Source of the DNA: Quercus robur
Lineage: Eukaryota > Streptophyta > Magnoliopsida > Fagales > Fagaceae
Reading direction: 5' to 3'
DNA: 64,000 nucleotides
Assembly: GCF_932294415.1 (NCBI RefSeq)
Contig: NC_065536.1
Span: 48,643,854-48,707,853 of the forward strand
The notes under the pieces were generated by a model. That model had not been told where the DNA came from. It was given only the letters and a program-made list of their open reading frames with translations, and made no database searches. Position 1 is the stretch's first letter. Each line of letters starts with the position of its first letter. Positions 1-12,861 of this stretch are shown in pieces. Position numbers and translations under genes: made by a program.

Positions 1-355
1 TCATTACACCCTTAGGTTTTTTTTTTTTTTTTTTGTGATTGAAAAATGTAATAATCCCTAATTATAATAAACGCTCTAAATTATAATAAATGCAAATTAT
101 TAACTTTTTTTTTTTTTTTTTTTTTTAATTTTATTTAATTTTTTAATTTGAAGATCCTCTAAGGACGCGCTCACTAGTAATAATTTAAAGAGTTAAATGT
201 CAGGCTTTGCTTAAAATAAAATGAACCGTTCCGTCTTGATGAAATTGAAACCCTAGTCAAACCCTCCGAATTCAATTTTCCGTTGGAGTCGCATACACCA
301 TCTTCTCGATCGCCAAATTTCGATTGAACTCACCTGCGTATAAGATTGGGTCAAA
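1..355 (+). promoter_or_regulatory. Upstream/5' UTR region of the ALKBH1 gene
   Basis: The first 150 bases are T-rich runs and AT-rich spacer. An AAACCCTAG telo-box-like motif lies near 248-256, a position typical of 5' UTRs or core promoters of plant housekeeping genes. The region ends at the ATG at 356. No clear TATA box could be assigned, so the transcription start is not placed. Confidence 0.4.
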
Positions 356-1129
356 ATGTATGGATCGGAGAAAGTCCCCGACGACTCCGAGCGAACCGCT
401 TTCAGAAAAGCCGAGAAGAAGTACAAGCTATACTACGATGACACTTCCAAATCCTCCAAAAAGTACTCAATTCTCTCTCTCTCTCTCTCTCTCTCTTCCA
501 TCAATTTGCTTTGCAAAACATGTCTTATTTTAAGCTTTGCGGCCACTTTCTCTCAGGAAAAAACAACCAAAACCAGTGGATTTATCTGAGGTCCTCGATT
601 TCAAGTCCATCCTAGAATCTTACAATCAGAGCGGTGACCTTCCGCCAGGAATTCTCTCTCTTCAAAGCGATTTCAATTTTCCTGTGTTCTCCTTGGAAAG
701 CCGTCCCGGTATGTTTTGGCTACATTACTAATTTCCTATAGTTTGCAATTAAGAGTTTCTTTGTTATTCTTTTTCAGTAAGACATATATATATATACACA
801 CACCACTGCATAGCATTTCATGGAAAGAGTATTTTGGCGAATTCCACTGATGGGTTACATTATCAAGATGATTGGAGGTCAATTGCTATCTCGTTATAAA
901 ATGTTTAAATTTCAAGATTTTTAAATTTAAATTTATACATAGATGATAAAACATGAGCTCGTGGATTAGATAGTAAATAACGTCCAATTAGCACGAAATT
1001 TGCGAGCATATTAAGAACAATGAAATTCTGTAATCCTATGGTTGGATTTTCAAAATGTTAATTCTATAAAAAGTTATGGACTGGTGTCACATGCAAAGAC
1101 TTACACCAGGTGTTACTTGATCCTAATCC

Positions 1130-1160
<31 letters not shown>

Positions 1161-4002
1161 TGCTGTTTTGAAGTAAAATTTGTTTCTATCTATTGGGTTT
1201 TAGAGAGATTTTAATGGCTGGAAACTTGTTTTAATGGAAAAACGTCCATAGCTTGTTGTAGTTGCCTTCCTTTTTTTTTTTTTTTTTTTTTCTCTTCCAG
1301 TGCATAAATTATACTTTGCTGTTTGCAATGTAGGGTTTTATTTTATTCCTGGAGCATTGAGCGTAGAAGAACAATGCCAATGGATAAGGGAGAGCTTAAC
1401 CACCTTCCCTCAACCTCCAAACAGAACGAATCACAATGCATTTTATGGTCCTATAAATGACTTATTCACTGCTGCAAAAGAAAAGAAAGTATTGGTTGAA
1501 GAAGGGAATGGTCCCAACAGTTTGGAGTCCAAATGTAATCCTTCTGACAGCAATGGAGATGTCCATGGATGGGAATTCTATGAAGGACATACAGTGTCTT
1601 CGAGAGGAAATACATGCAAATCAATTTTGGCCTCTGTTCTTTTGCGGAAGTTGCGTTGGAGCACCCTTGGCTTGCAATTTGACTGGTCGAAGGTACATGC
1701 TCACCTATTTTTCAAATTTTTTTTTCACATTTTTGTGTTTTACCCGCCTATGTTTTTACTCATTTTTTCTATGGTCAATTTTCTTTTGCATTGTTTTAAG
1801 TAATTATCATTGCAATGTCCGTAATGCTTTATACTATGTTATTTGGTATAGTAAATTATAGATCAATATAATTTCTGTAGAATAATTATAGTTGATGCAT
1901 AAATGTAGGTGCTCAAGTTAGAAAGTACTTAAATCAAAAGTTTAATTGTAATGTGCATAGAATGTCTGTTAATTTGTTATAACATTTAGCTGAAATAAAC
2001 TCTATAAGAAAATATGCACTTCATTCTATGCATGTTTCATGATAATATGCAGTTGTCACAATGAGATGGCATCTAGTTCAGGTGGTGAAGCTTCAATTTT
2101 GTTTCTGCTGATCTGAGTTTAATGGCTCCATCTAGACTTATAATTTAGTAAAACTGAAACAAACATTTTATCTGAATAGAGAGAGAGACAATATTAACCT
2201 CATAAGTCCTAAGTACATAAAATATGGATTTTGTCAAAGTCATATTCTGTTTGAGTAATCAAAATTCATTTGCTCACAGCTAAATCTTTTTAATGGAATG
2301 ATGGCTTGGACTATGTGCAGGCAAACAATTGAACGCCATTTCTTTTAAAAAATAAGGACCATTGCTATTTTCATTGAATTTATAAACCTATTTATGTTCA
2401 TTATGTAGAGGAACTATAATGTATCTCTCCCACATAACAAGATTCCTGATGCTCTGTGTCAACTGGCTAAAAGAATGGCAGCACCAGCAATGCCTAAGGG
2501 GGAACAATTCCAGCCAGAAGCTGCAATAGTGAACTACTTTGGGATAGGTACTCTTTAAGTCTGAAGAAAAATTTTGTATCTTGATTTGAGAAGGTTTAAA
2601 TTATTTTTTTCATTATGTTAATCCATTTTTTTCCCATGCAGGTGATACACTTGGGGGCCACCTTGATGACATGGAAGCAGATTGGAGTAAACCTATAGTA
2701 AGCATGAGGTATCTTTCTATGCCTCTCTCTTATTTAAAAAAAGAAAAAAAGAAAAAAAAAAGAGCCAAGACCATGTTAGGTCCTGATTCATCTTTTACAT
2801 TTCCTCAGTTTGGGCTGCAAAGCTATTTTCCTTTTGGGAGGAAAGTCTAGAGAGGATCCTCCATTGGCAATGTTTCTTCGGAGTGGTGATATTGTTCTAA
2901 TGGCTGGAGATGCAAGAGAATGCTTTCACGGTAAGGGTAAACTTTCAGCTAGTAGACTATTTGTTTGGAGTACATGTGGATGATACTTGTTTCTCTTATC
3001 CATTTTGAAGTTCTTCAAATCTTTTCTCATATAACTTCAATAGAAAGCATATTTCAGGGACTTATCCACCAAAAAAAAAAAAAAAAAAACCCGCATATTT
3101 TAGTGGATGGTAAATCAGAGTTTAGGAGCTAGTGATTTAATTTAGGCAAACAATTTAGGATTTGATAATTACCAAAAATTTACACTTCTGTGTTGTACTT
3201 GTACAACCTATGCTGCCTTCATGTTCGAAAGCAATGATTTCATCATTTATAAATTCACAACTGATCTACAGAGTATCCTTTTAAGTAAATCAAATTTCCT
3301 AAGGAAATCTCAGGGATGTAGAGGGCTCAAAAGAAGCTGCTTATGAGAGAAGCTGCTTATGAGTGGCAAGAACTTTGTTATCTCAGTACTTTGCAGCCAA
3401 GTCTAACAATTACAGTTACTATGGGTTCAAGTTACCTCAATTAGTAAAGTTTATTGTCGTTGAATAAGAGATCTAGGGTTTGAACCTTGCCTACATCAAA
3501 AACCTATTAATGTTTTGGCCTAATGATGAGCAATTATCATGGAACGAATACCATTGGTTGAAATTCTATATATATATATATATATATATATAAGCGTAAA
3601 ACAATATAGTTACTTTTTTGGGAAAAACTCCATTGTGTAGCATACTCACGCCTCATTTACTGCTCTTCTAAAAACTCTCACTTTGATAATTCTTTATATT
3701 AGTAAGTTGTTTTTGTAGGATTGTTAGTTGTGCTATAGCTCATTGGTGCATTGAGAATCTTGTTTTAAAATGTATGTTAATCTAGTTGTTCTATGATTAT
3801 TAACTCCCAGCAATTTTCTTTTTAAAGGCCTCATAGGACATCTACCTTTTCTCTTGTCACAGGTGTGCCCCGGATCTTCACAGATAAAGAACATGCTGAA
3901 ATCACCCCCTTAGAGTTGCAATTCTCACATGGAGATGATCTTTGTTTCTTAGAATATATCAGAACTTCAAGAATCAACATAAATATCAGACAAGTCTTTT
4001 GA
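356..4002 (+). CDS. ALKBH1: AlkB-like 2-oxoglutarate/Fe(II) dioxygenase, ALKBH1 type (7 exons)
   Basis: Exons are read at 356-462, 557-708, 1334-1692, 2409-2547, 2642-2708, 2809-2930 and 3863-4002. All introns are GT-AG. The spliced length is 1086 nt, giving 361 aa, close to the usual size for plant ALKBH1. The Fe(II) ligands are visible as an HxD motif (H259, D261, in GGHLDD) and H315 (in ECFHG). The C-terminal RININIR at 352-358 matches the RxNxxxR signature that binds 2-oxoglutarate. The N-terminal 35 residues are lysine-rich and charged. Family members oxidatively demethylate DNA or RNA bases (6mA, m1A and related marks have been reported); substrate and compartment here are inferred. The start at 356 is preferred over the ATG at 324 because only its frame joins exon 2. 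Intron 1 begins with a CT microsatellite, and intron 6 (2931-3862) contains a SINE and an AT repeat. All catalytic residues are intact. Confidence 0.92.
3422..3575 (+). mobile_element. tRNA-derived SINE copy 1 (in ALKBH1 intron 6)
   Basis: A box-A-like CCTCAATTAGTAAAG is followed about 35 bp later by a box-B-like GGGTTTGAACCTTG, with the shared stretch GAATAAGAGA between them. The tail contains GATGAGCAATTATCAT and then an AT microsatellite. Two related copies lie at 48801-48967 and 55280-55435 on the other strand. Boundaries are approximate. Confidence 0.6.
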
Positions 4003-5081
4003 GTTTGTTTTTTTTTCTCTTTCTTTCACCAAATTTTGTTCCCTAGACTATAGAATTTTGAGAGGTGACAATTGACACTTGAGGACAAGATGTAGGGAAG
4101 TTGTGAAGTTTATGCACCTGATTTTGCACACTGAAGATACCAGAACTAACAAATGAAAACAGTGGAGTAGAAGTGGTCAGAAAGACATAATGGCTGCCAA
4201 AGCCCGCCTGAGTTTATGAACCTAAACAGAGCTAAAAATGGAATTTAGCCAATTAGGACTTGTTGAGTTTATTGGAGTTGGAGATGTTCTCATGTTAAAT
4301 TTTTCCGTAAGCTGTATCATTTAATAAGTTTATCGCGACTCAATTTTGCACTCATCCTAATAATTTTATGTATCATTTTTTGGGTTTGGATAATTATAAT
4401 AATCAAACCAACTTTAATAAGTGCATAGCATTATTTCTGTAGCAACTTACATCTAAACTTGCTTAACTGTAATTGGTGAGTCAAGGGTCAAATCTCATGC
4501 TTTTCTTATAATACCCTTTCTAAGAATGTGGCAGTGCTTGTGCAAAGCCCAGTTGGCACACTATACCCAACTTTATCTTGGGTCACAATTTTGAGCCTAA
4601 GGAGTTGCTTCGGCATTTGCATATTGATTGGCTCGTTAAGGATCTTTAAATATTGATGAGTGGGCACAAAACCAAAAAATAGAAAAGGGAATTGATCTGG
4701 GCTTATTTTGATTAGTCCTTGTAACTTGTAAGTTCTCCAATTGTCATGGTTGCTCTTCCAGCTGTTAAGGAAAGAGATCTCTTTCCTACTTTCCTTTGAA
4801 AATCAACTGTTTTTAATGTTTCTTTGAAGTATCCCTTGGGTAAAATAAACTAGATTGCATGTGGTTGTTTTCCTAAAGAATGATTATCTGTGAAAGTAAA
4901 ACAGGTCATACATTTTTACTTTCCCACAAGATTGAAGTTCTGTTCAACAGAATACAGAGAGTAATTTTAACGGAAGAGAAAAAAAGCAGTTTGGAAAATC
5001 AGAGTAGGATTCAAATAATGGCGAAGAAATTAGCTCTTCTTAAAGGCTTCTTATATTTGTGGCTCTTTTCACTTTGACAGC
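4003..5081. other. 3' flank of ALKBH1; no gene seen
   Basis: This stretch holds the ALKBH1 3' UTR and AT-rich spacer up to the tRNA gene. A 65-codon frame at 4880-5077 has no recognisable motif and lies in low-complexity sequence, so it is not called. Confidence 0.5.
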
Positions 5082-5086
5082 AAAAA
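5082..5086 (-). terminator. Pol III terminator of tRNA-Leu
   Basis: On the minus strand a TTTTT run begins 4 nt after the tRNA 3' end, the usual RNA polymerase III stop. Confidence 0.7.
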
Positions 5087-5090
5087 TATT

Positions 5091-5097
5091 GTGGAGA

Positions 5098-5130
<33 letters not shown>

Positions 5131-5170
5131 ACCTTAATCTGGCGCCTTAGACCAACTCGGCCATCTCCAC
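5091..5170 (-). tRNA. tRNA-Leu, anticodon AAG
   Basis: The minus strand reads an 80-nt cloverleaf. The acceptor stem pairs GTGGAGA with TCTCCAC. The D arm contains GGCCGAGTTGGTCTAAGGC. The anticodon stem CCAGA/TCTGG closes loop TTAAGGT, giving anticodon AAG (decodes CUU). A long class II variable arm follows, as expected for leucine, then a T arm with GGTTCAAATCC. There is no intron, and CCA is not encoded. A pol III terminator lies just downstream. Internal box A and box B are intact, so the gene looks functional. Confidence 0.95.
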
Positions 5171-5360
5171 ATTTGCGTTCAAATCGCTCTGGGTTTTATT
5201 TTTAAAACAATAATGTATATTTACTTATCAAATAATGTATATTTACTTTTTAGCGATACTACGATCTCTTCAGCGAGTACTATACTATAGTGTTCAAATA
5301 ATGGGAGAAAAAGAAAAATCGAATCAAAACTTGGTTAGTCATAATAACCTTTTAGCACTT

Positions 5361-5769
5361 AGAGCATTCACAATGGAAAATTGTATCATATCCTATTTTA
5401 CCATCTTAAAAAGTTACTTTATCAATTATACTATACCATTTTACAACACGCCCAACATCCCAATTTTTATTTTCTTATTCTACTCATTAAAATAATATAT
5501 ATTACATACTAAAAAAATATAATATATTCCAATACAACTCTCCCTCTCTCTTCTCTCCCATCTCTCTTCCACTTTATTAATTAAAATATATTATAATTTT
5601 TACAATTGTGCTACAGTGTCATCCTTTATTTAGGATAACACTGTAGCACAATTGCAAAAAAAAATTGCAATTTTGGCATTTTATAAGTCCGGTTGCCAAC
5701 ACATTTTTGTGCCTTGATTGTACTTCTTCCCTACATTTCTCATTTGCAATTGCTAATGGGAATGCTCTT
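5361..5769. mobile_element. MITE-like element with AGAGCATTC termini
   Basis: The left end AGAGCATTCACAATGG is matched inversely by the right end CTAATGGGAATGCTCT. The interior is AT-rich and non-coding and holds a smaller palindrome around a TGCTACAGTGT / ACACTGTAGCA pair near 5610-5650. Related termini recur at 9183, 9331, 21753, 22957, 23150, 23305 and 35550. The superfamily is uncertain. Confidence 0.6.
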
Positions 5770-6756
5770 AGCAGATGTATTAAGAGAATGAACTAAAAGA
5801 TCTTTCTCACCCAAAAAAAAAAAAAAAAAAAAAAAAAAAAGAAGAAGAAAAGAATGAACTAGGTTGTATATAGATTTCATTCTATGGTGAACTTTGTCAA
5901 AGAAATATGGGAAAGGAGAAATTGATTTTTTATTTTTTGGATACAGGAGAAGTTTATTTTTAATTTAATTATTATTGTTGAAGTTTAATTATAATTTAAT
6001 AAAAAATTTTCTCTGATAAAAACTTATTAATATTGATTATGTAATAAATCATCAGTTGAGCTTTCGTTAATACGGGTGGATGATGGGATTCATGTGGTCC
6101 AAGAACAAACATATAATAAGATAGAAAATAAGTAAGGAGAACACTGGTGTGGTGTTTGTCAAAAACCCTCTGATGACTAAGTCAGATCAAGTTCAATGGA
6201 ATCACTTGGATCAGAGAGTAATTTAGCTTAAAAGTTCAAAGCATGGAAATTGTGTACTTTTTTGGTTCTGCTGTCCCTTGGCTTTTATCGCTATCTTCTC
6301 TTCAATGTTTAACTGATATCTTTCTTTACTTTTGTGTAATAGAAGGCATTTAAGAATAAGAGCATTGATTCTACAACGGCTATCTTCATGTTTTTTGGAT
6401 TTGTCCATTAAGATAGACCAAACTAATAAAATATGAGTTCATCAAATATTTTTTGAAAACTTGAATGTTTATAGTGTTTCGGCAAATGATGCATACCTAT
6501 GAGTTCTAATTAATTCAATTGATATAGTTTTGTGTCATCAAATAAGGGACTTGACTTCATATCCCACATGTCTACCATTATTTTTGTTAAAAAAATAGTA
6601 TGTGTAAGGACCCAAAAAAAAAAAAAAAAATACAGGACTAAAGCAATTAACATGAACGAAAAAAGCACAAATTCAATGTAAATTCTTCATCGGGCAGGTT
6701 CGAGGATGGATTGCACATTAACAGTCAAAACTGATATTTTTACAGTCGGATCTTTA

Positions 6757-6799
<43 letters not shown>

Positions 6800-9061
6800 T
6801 TGTAAAATATCCATCCCTTTTTCTAGAGGGGTTCCTTTCCTTATATAGTCATTTTCATTACTTCTCAGCCCTCTATCTATACGTCTTAGGGGAATAATTT
6901 GGATGCTTGTTTTATAAGGACCCTTTTGGAGGTGGTAAAGAGAGTTGTGAGCTGTGGAGTTACTGTTTAGGTTTCTTTTCCTTATAAATGCGGCCAGCTC
7001 AGTTGGTACAAAGTATTGAATGTGGAGGTGATAGCTGCCTACGCAGATATTTCCCCTTTCCGTTACTTGCATAACTCTGGTGTATTCCATAGTGCTTTAC
7101 TTTTTAGTGCAGGGAGTTAAATAAGGTACTCCCAAGGGGCACTTGTTCCTTGAGCCCCTCGAATAACAGGCCTGCTAGCCTCCTTTCGTTAGACCTCATA
7201 TTCTAAGTTTTAGTCTGGTTCTAAGTGGTCTTGACGTCTTCTCTCCACGGTCTAAGTCTGCGTGTCAGACTTGGGTTGACACATGTATGGGCGTTTGATC
7301 ATCCTCGGACAGGGCCCATGAGCCTTAGAATGTCCTTGGACCACTTGCTCCCACAATATGTTTTTGACATATAATTAAATAAGAATTAATTGTTCTAGTG
7401 ATTAAAATTTTTATTTAATTATAATATCGCATGATTGTGAGGATGTGTATTAATTATTGAAATATTTGGTTATAACTTTTAATCCGAAGGTATTATTCAA
7501 GCACACGATATATCATTTTGATCATTAGAGCTTGTAAAATTTTTTAAAATGAAAAATGGGAAGATCAAACGATCAAAATTACAATTATGCCCTTACATTG
7601 TGGAATGACTGTTTTGTCCTTAGAGTGAGGTTAAATAGAGGTTGCAAAATGAGTTGTATGCACATACCAAGCAACAAGACTTTCGAATTATGGTGAAGAT
7701 AGACTAAAGGGGACACAAAGTATGTAGATTTTATCCTGCTTTAAATTAAATTGGACCTCCATGATTAATCGAGTATATTAGGCATAGTTCATCACTGAGA
7801 TGTATTGATGAGCTTCCATTATCACAAGAAGAGTTAAAAAAGAAGAAAACTAGCGGGGAGCACAAGCATAATTGAAGACTCAATCTACTAAACAAGTTTA
7901 TAGATCCTACGGATTGATTGACGATCAAACAACTTTTACTCATGAACCATAAGGGCACAATAAGCGGCGAGTACATGAATACTGATATAGATTTGGAAAG
8001 GCCCAATAAATGTATGTTGCTAGACTAAAGAGGATGTATGCATTGCATTATGAATGGTAAAGGCATTCCATGAGGATGGTGTAGAGGAGAGAAACAAGGC
8101 AAGTAAAGCCAAACAAGACCAATGCAAGATGTGAACTAAACTTCAAGCATTAAGCTGGGCTAGAAGTCTAGTGTGACACAAAGTCTACTCAGGGATTAAT
8201 GAACATTTTTACCTTTATTCCCTAACTAACTTTGAAAAAAAAAAAAACTCCTTTTATCATTCTTTTATGTTTTTATGTTTTTATTTTATTTTTATCCTTC
8301 CTTCAATCTTGCCAAGATAAAAGAATTACTTCTATTTATAGGCATGAACAGTTTGGAAACATGAGTCCACTTCTTAAAGATCTACTGATAGATGTCATTA
8401 GATCTAAAGGATCATGTGTCACACAACACATAGATCATTCTTTTATTGGCTTATTAAGGGGTTGCTATTGCATACTTTGGAAGTATATTCCCTCCCTTTC
8501 ACAGTGGATGGAGGCCCACCCTCTATGAGAGGGAGGGAGCATACAATAATTTTCCCTTTTTATGCGCCAATGATTCCTATTTCCACGATCCCTCCAAGAC
8601 ACTGCCCTATGTTATTCCCTTAACACGCCATGCCTAATCATAGGAAGTATATGCCATGATCCTTGTCCACGATTAGGCCAAGATGCTTATCTATGGTAGG
8701 ATCTTTTATCACATGTCTGGATGGCCTAGGTCCACCTTCTTAGTCCTATACTTAAGCGCCTAGATCCTTTTTCTATTCTGCTAGAAACTACCTAACAAGG
8801 GATTATCCATTGAATTGCTTTTAATACGTCTTAGTGGCACTTGATCCATATTTTGATGTTGAGTCCATCCAATGATGTCAAACTATATAAGAATGTACAC
8901 CCAATGACAATGAGCAAAGAACACAAGTGATGAAACAAACTCACGGAAGTTGGGGGAAAAGCTCAAGAACACGTTAATAGGGAAAGGGTAATGTGCCCCA
9001 GAGGAAAGTAATTCCTTTTTCTCAAATGATCTTAAAGGCCGGTGATTATTAAACGATGCTT
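5770..9061. other. Intergenic AT-rich region with degraded repeats; no gene
   Basis: Poly-A runs lie near 5812-5840 and 6615-6630, and a CT microsatellite near 6759-6794. The relatively GC-richer block 6920-7360 resembles degraded LTR or untranslated retroelement sequence, but no boundaries could be fixed. The short open frames at 6223, 6706, 7746, 8232 and 8883 lack recognisable domains and are treated as chance. Confidence 0.4.
6759..6794. repeat. (CT)n microsatellite
   Basis: About 18 uninterrupted CT units. They create the Ser-Leu and Arg-Glu runs seen in spurious frames on both strands. Confidence 0.95.
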
Positions 9062-9330
9062 GTAGCCAATAGGCCAATACATTCAATATGATACAAACAT
9101 AATATGTATCAAAAAATTGATTGTGTCATTTATCCTGTCTATTGAGTTGCATGGAGCTTCAATCATTATAAAAGTCACTATAAGAGCAATTGCATTAGTC
9201 AGTGTAAATTTTTTTAAAAAAAAGTTGTTAATTTTACATTTTTTTGCTCAAAAACTACCCATATCAATGGGCCTATAATATTATGCATATACAAAATTGC
9301 TACAGTAGCCATGTAAATATATACACGGTT

Positions 9331-10127
9331 AGAGCATCCACACCAGTGCCTCTAAAATAGAAAAAATGTCAAAATTTACACAATTTTCCTCCAAAACTAC
9401 CTATATCAGTCGGTGTAAAAATGCGTATATTTACACACTTGCTACAGTAACCGTGTAAATATACATGGTTATTGTAGCTGTGTATAACAATATTTTATTC
9501 TTTTTTCTCTCTCACCATTTAGATTCACTCACTTTCCCAACGGACACAACAACCCATCAAAAGAACAAGAAAAGAAGAGGAGGAGTAACACTTAACCACC
9601 AACCCAGTACCACCCAACCACCACCACTGCAACCCATTTCAATAGTTGATAATCCACCACAAAATTGATCCAAAATCAATGGAAAATCAAACCAAACCAT
9701 CAGAAAACCCAACTCAAAATCAAGCCAAACCAAAATCAAGCCAAACCCATTGAAAAACCTAACTCATAATCAACCTAAACCCTTTGGAAAACCCATCCCA
9801 AACCCAAACCAAAATCAATAAAAATTGAATCTAATACTAATAGAAAACCTATATGAAAAATCCAACAGAAAATCCACATGAAAAACCCAATGAAAATCAA
9901 CCGGATCTGTCGTTGTTGCTATCACTAGATCTACCTTGTTGCTGCCGCCGCTGGATTTGCGTTGTTGCTACCGCCAGATTTGCTTGCTTCCACTATTGGA
10001 TCTTTTGCCTTGTGTGAGTTTTGGGTTTGATATATGAGAGAGGAAGAGAGTTCAAAGAGTACCAAACGTGTTGGTTTAAGACATGAGAGAGGAAGAGAGT
10101 TGAGGGAATACTAGAGGCATATAAGAA

Positions 10128-10191
<64 letters not shown>

Positions 10192-10343
10192 GGGATAATA
10201 ATTAAAAACGAATAAAAATTTATTATTTAAAAAAAAGAGTAGTGTATAATAGATGATCTAATATGAGTGTTTTTGCAAATTATTCATGTAAAATAGAAAA
10301 ATTGAATTCTTATACTAAAATAGACTAAAAGTTTTAGACACGT
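9331..10343. mobile_element. Non-autonomous TIR-type element, unit A copy
   Basis: The left end AGAGCATCCACACCAGTG matches the unit B copy at 23305. The interior has a TTTACACA...GTGTAAAT stretch, an AACCCA/AACCAAA-rich block, and a GA then GT microsatellite at 10131-10187. The right end is degraded compared with the terminus at 24567. It sits in a second, partial relative whose left end is at 9183. Short frames at 9465 and 9557 are low-complexity and not genes. Confidence 0.55.
10131..10187. repeat. (GA)n(GT)n compound microsatellite
   Basis: About 14 GA units are followed by about 14 GT units. The same compound repeat occurs at the corresponding unit B position, 24779-24828. Confidence 0.95.
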
Positions 10344-10414
10344 TTATATGAATAGTCTAATACTACAAATATAATAATTTTTTTATCACACAAATGAGAC
10401 ACTTTTTTACCTAC

Positions 10415-10869
10415 TAATAGACCTGGCAATTATCCTCGTCCGAAGAGCCAACTTGGATAAGGATAGAACGCCATAAAGACGGGTACTTAATGCCTCGACA
10501 GTTGCATATAAGGGATGAGATCGTTGGGGCCTCCATTAAGGCCAAATTAAATAGGCTTGAGATGTTACCGAATGAGCCTTCAAGTCACCATTTAAGAAGA
10601 ACAATGGCTAGTAAGATGAGCCTATTTATAGGACCTACCAAATTCCGGACAAGGGAGATAGACACTGATCATTTTTCACTCTCATTACTAAATGCTCTCG
10701 ATTTTCTTGAGCTCCATTTGCTAACTTTATTATCGGAGACTCTGTGGCTAGCACCACACCGATGGCCATCTAAGAGGATCCCCCTTTTTTCACTAACCTT
10801 GCATGAAATAGTACGAACTTGTATTAGAAGTCTTTTGGACAAACCCAACTACTAATCTCAGCATCATCA
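10415..10869 (+). repeat. 5' LTR of the Gypsy element
   Basis: 455 bp. It begins TAATAGACC (canonical TG mutated to TA) and ends CATCATCA. It aligns to the 3' LTR except for about 195 bp absent from the latter. An ORF at 10490-10855 lies inside the LTR and is not considered a gene. Confidence 0.9.
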
Positions 10870-10872
10870 GTT

Positions 10873-10889
10873 TGGCGCCATCTGTGGGA
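10873..10889 (+). other. Primer binding site of the Gypsy element
   Basis: TGGCGCCATCTGTGGGA follows the LTR after a 3-nt spacer. The TGGCGCC core is complementary to a tRNA 3' end of the tRNA-Asp type commonly used by Athila/Tat elements. Confidence 0.75.
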
Positions 10890-11202
10890 ATGAGGCATTC
10901 AGAATTTCGTTTGAAGTCACAGTCCCGATTGGTTCCAACATCTAGAAGGCGTCCAATACCCCACAAGATTCTACAGCATTAGTTTTGCAAATTTAGACAC
11001 TTACAACTAGCATGGAGGAACTCACTAGGTAAAACCAGGAGATGAGGCTACAACTGCAACAGGAAGAAAATCATTCACCCACGAGGGTTGGGACTAACAG
11101 GAATAACGATGAAGATAGCCACAAGAGAGATGACTATCGACGACCGAACTCTTCAGACGAAGCGAATTCAGACCTCCTCAAAGATATGAGGAAGGAAATG
11201 GA

Positions 11203-12255
11203 CTAACTGAGAAACGCGATGAGGAAAAAAATGGATCGGAATTTGGACAGGATGGTCAGAAGGACAGACTTGCCCTTCACTGCAAAAGTCTTGGAGTGTC
11301 CTATGCCCCCAAAGTTTTGTCTACCACAGCTCGAATCATTTGATGGTTTGAAGGACCCGTTGGACCATATCACTACCTTCAAAACAAATTTGACTCTACA
11401 ACAACCCCCAGATGAGATATTGTGCTGCTCTTTTCTTACCACCCTTAAAGGAGCAGCGGGAGTGTGGTTCTATGTACTAGCAACATCGTCCATTGACAAC
11501 TTTGAGCAACTGGGCAATTCCTTCATGCACCATATCATAGGTGGGCAACGTTAGAAGAAACCAGCGGACCATCTGCTCACCATCAGGCAAGAAGAGAGGG
11601 AGCCCTTGAGGTCATACGTGAAACGTTTTACTAGAGAAGTCCTAGAAGTTGATGAAGCAGATGACAAGGTACAGTTAACCACTTTTAAAGCAGGTTTAAA
11701 ATCCAGGAAGTTTGTAATTGCCCTTGTGAAGAGCTTGCCGAAGACAATGGCCGAGATGTGGTGAAAGCCTAGAAGTACATAAATGCAAAAGATGCTCTAG
11801 CTGCGATAAGGGAAGAAAGCAGGCCTAAAGGGAAGGAAAGTGTTAGGAAAAACCGAAAAGGACGCAAGAAGGAAAGGAACGATCGTCACACTAGCTCCGA
11901 TGGAAATAAGCGAAGAGACGACAAAATTCCACGGACGGTAAAATTCACTCCTTTAATGATACCTGTTGATAAAATTTTAGGGCAAATTAAGGACGATTAT
12001 CACCTCAAGTGGCTGAAACCACTTCATTCCTCGCCTAATGTACGAGACAAGAGGAAAAATTGCCATTTCCATAAAGACCACGACCATTACACTAAGGATT
12101 GCAGAGACTTGAAGGAACAGATAGAAGAATTGATTCAGAAAGGCAAGTTGCAAAAGTTCGTAAAAAAGGGCGAGTCCAACCAATCTAGGGACGATCGCAA
12201 AGAGAAATCTGAAAACCCGCCTATAGATGAAGACAAGTCATACAACCGTCCGTAG
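11203..12255 (+). pseudogene. Gypsy gag remnant
   Basis: The frame at 11219-11554 shows the retrotransposon gag core (ESFDGLKDPLDHI ... LKGAAGVWFY). A second block at 11956-12255 carries a zinc-knuckle-like CHFHKDHDHYTKDC followed by a charged coiled region (KEQIEELIQKGKLQ). Between the blocks the frame is closed by stops, for example a TAG where a glutamine codon is expected at about 11552. The family role is the structural coat of the retrotransposon particle. Not functional as it stands. Confidence 0.85.
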
Positions 12256-12342
12256 AGCATGATCGAAGACATATAGACGATTTCTAGAGGACCATCCATT
12301 GGTGAATCTTTCAAATCCCTTAAGAAGTCCCAACAAAGACTT

Positions 12343-12861
12343 GTGAATAGAGTTCACGGAATGCATCCTTTGAAGCAAAGAAGACGAACAAATATGGACA
12401 TCCTATTCTCGGAAGAAGATGCTAGAGGTGTGAAGCAACCACATGGTAACCCCCTGGTCATCATGCTTATGATAGAGGGATTCAACGCCAGACGAATTCT
12501 CGTTGACAATGGCAGCTTTGCTGACATTATTTACCTCTCGACTTTCTAATAGCTAAAGGTGGATCCCAAGTGGTTGTGACCATTCAAATCTCCTTTCGTC
12601 AGTTTCAACAGAGACTGAATGTACCCTAGAGGAATAGTGACACTGACGGTCACAGTAGGATCCTATCCCCTGCAAATCACCAAACAGCTTGACTTCCTAG
12701 TGGTGGATTGCTCGTCATCGTATAACGTGATCATCGGAAGACCTATGCTCAACCATTGGAAAGTAGCAACGTCTACATACTGCCTGAAGGTAAAATTTCC
12801 AACTAAACACGAAATAGGCGAAGTCAAAGGAGACAAGGTGTTAGCCAGAGAATGCGAATAG
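12343..12861 (+). pseudogene. Gypsy aspartic protease remnant
   Basis: Two frames, 12343-12549 and 12619-12861, cover the retropepsin region. The first ends with [16 protein letters not shown], where the catalytic D-[TS]-G is read as DNGS, a usual form in this lineage. The second carries [10 protein letters not shown], the conserved GR-x-L element of the protease C-terminal half. A TAG and a TGA separate the frames. The block ends at ...KVLARECE, which normally precedes reverse transcriptase; the sequence then jumps to the far end of RT. Confidence 0.85.

Noticed and set aside
324..533. Alternative start upstream of ALKBH1
   Set aside because: Its frame does not connect to exon 2, and its C-terminal part is a CT-microsatellite translation.
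9465..9739. Overlapping frames rich in Pro/Gln or Leu/Trp
   Set aside because: They translate an AACCCA/CCACC low-complexity tract inside a non-autonomous element; the unit B copy does not keep the frame.
10490..10855. 121-codon frame
   Set aside because: It lies entirely within the Gypsy 5' LTR and is missing from the 3' LTR.
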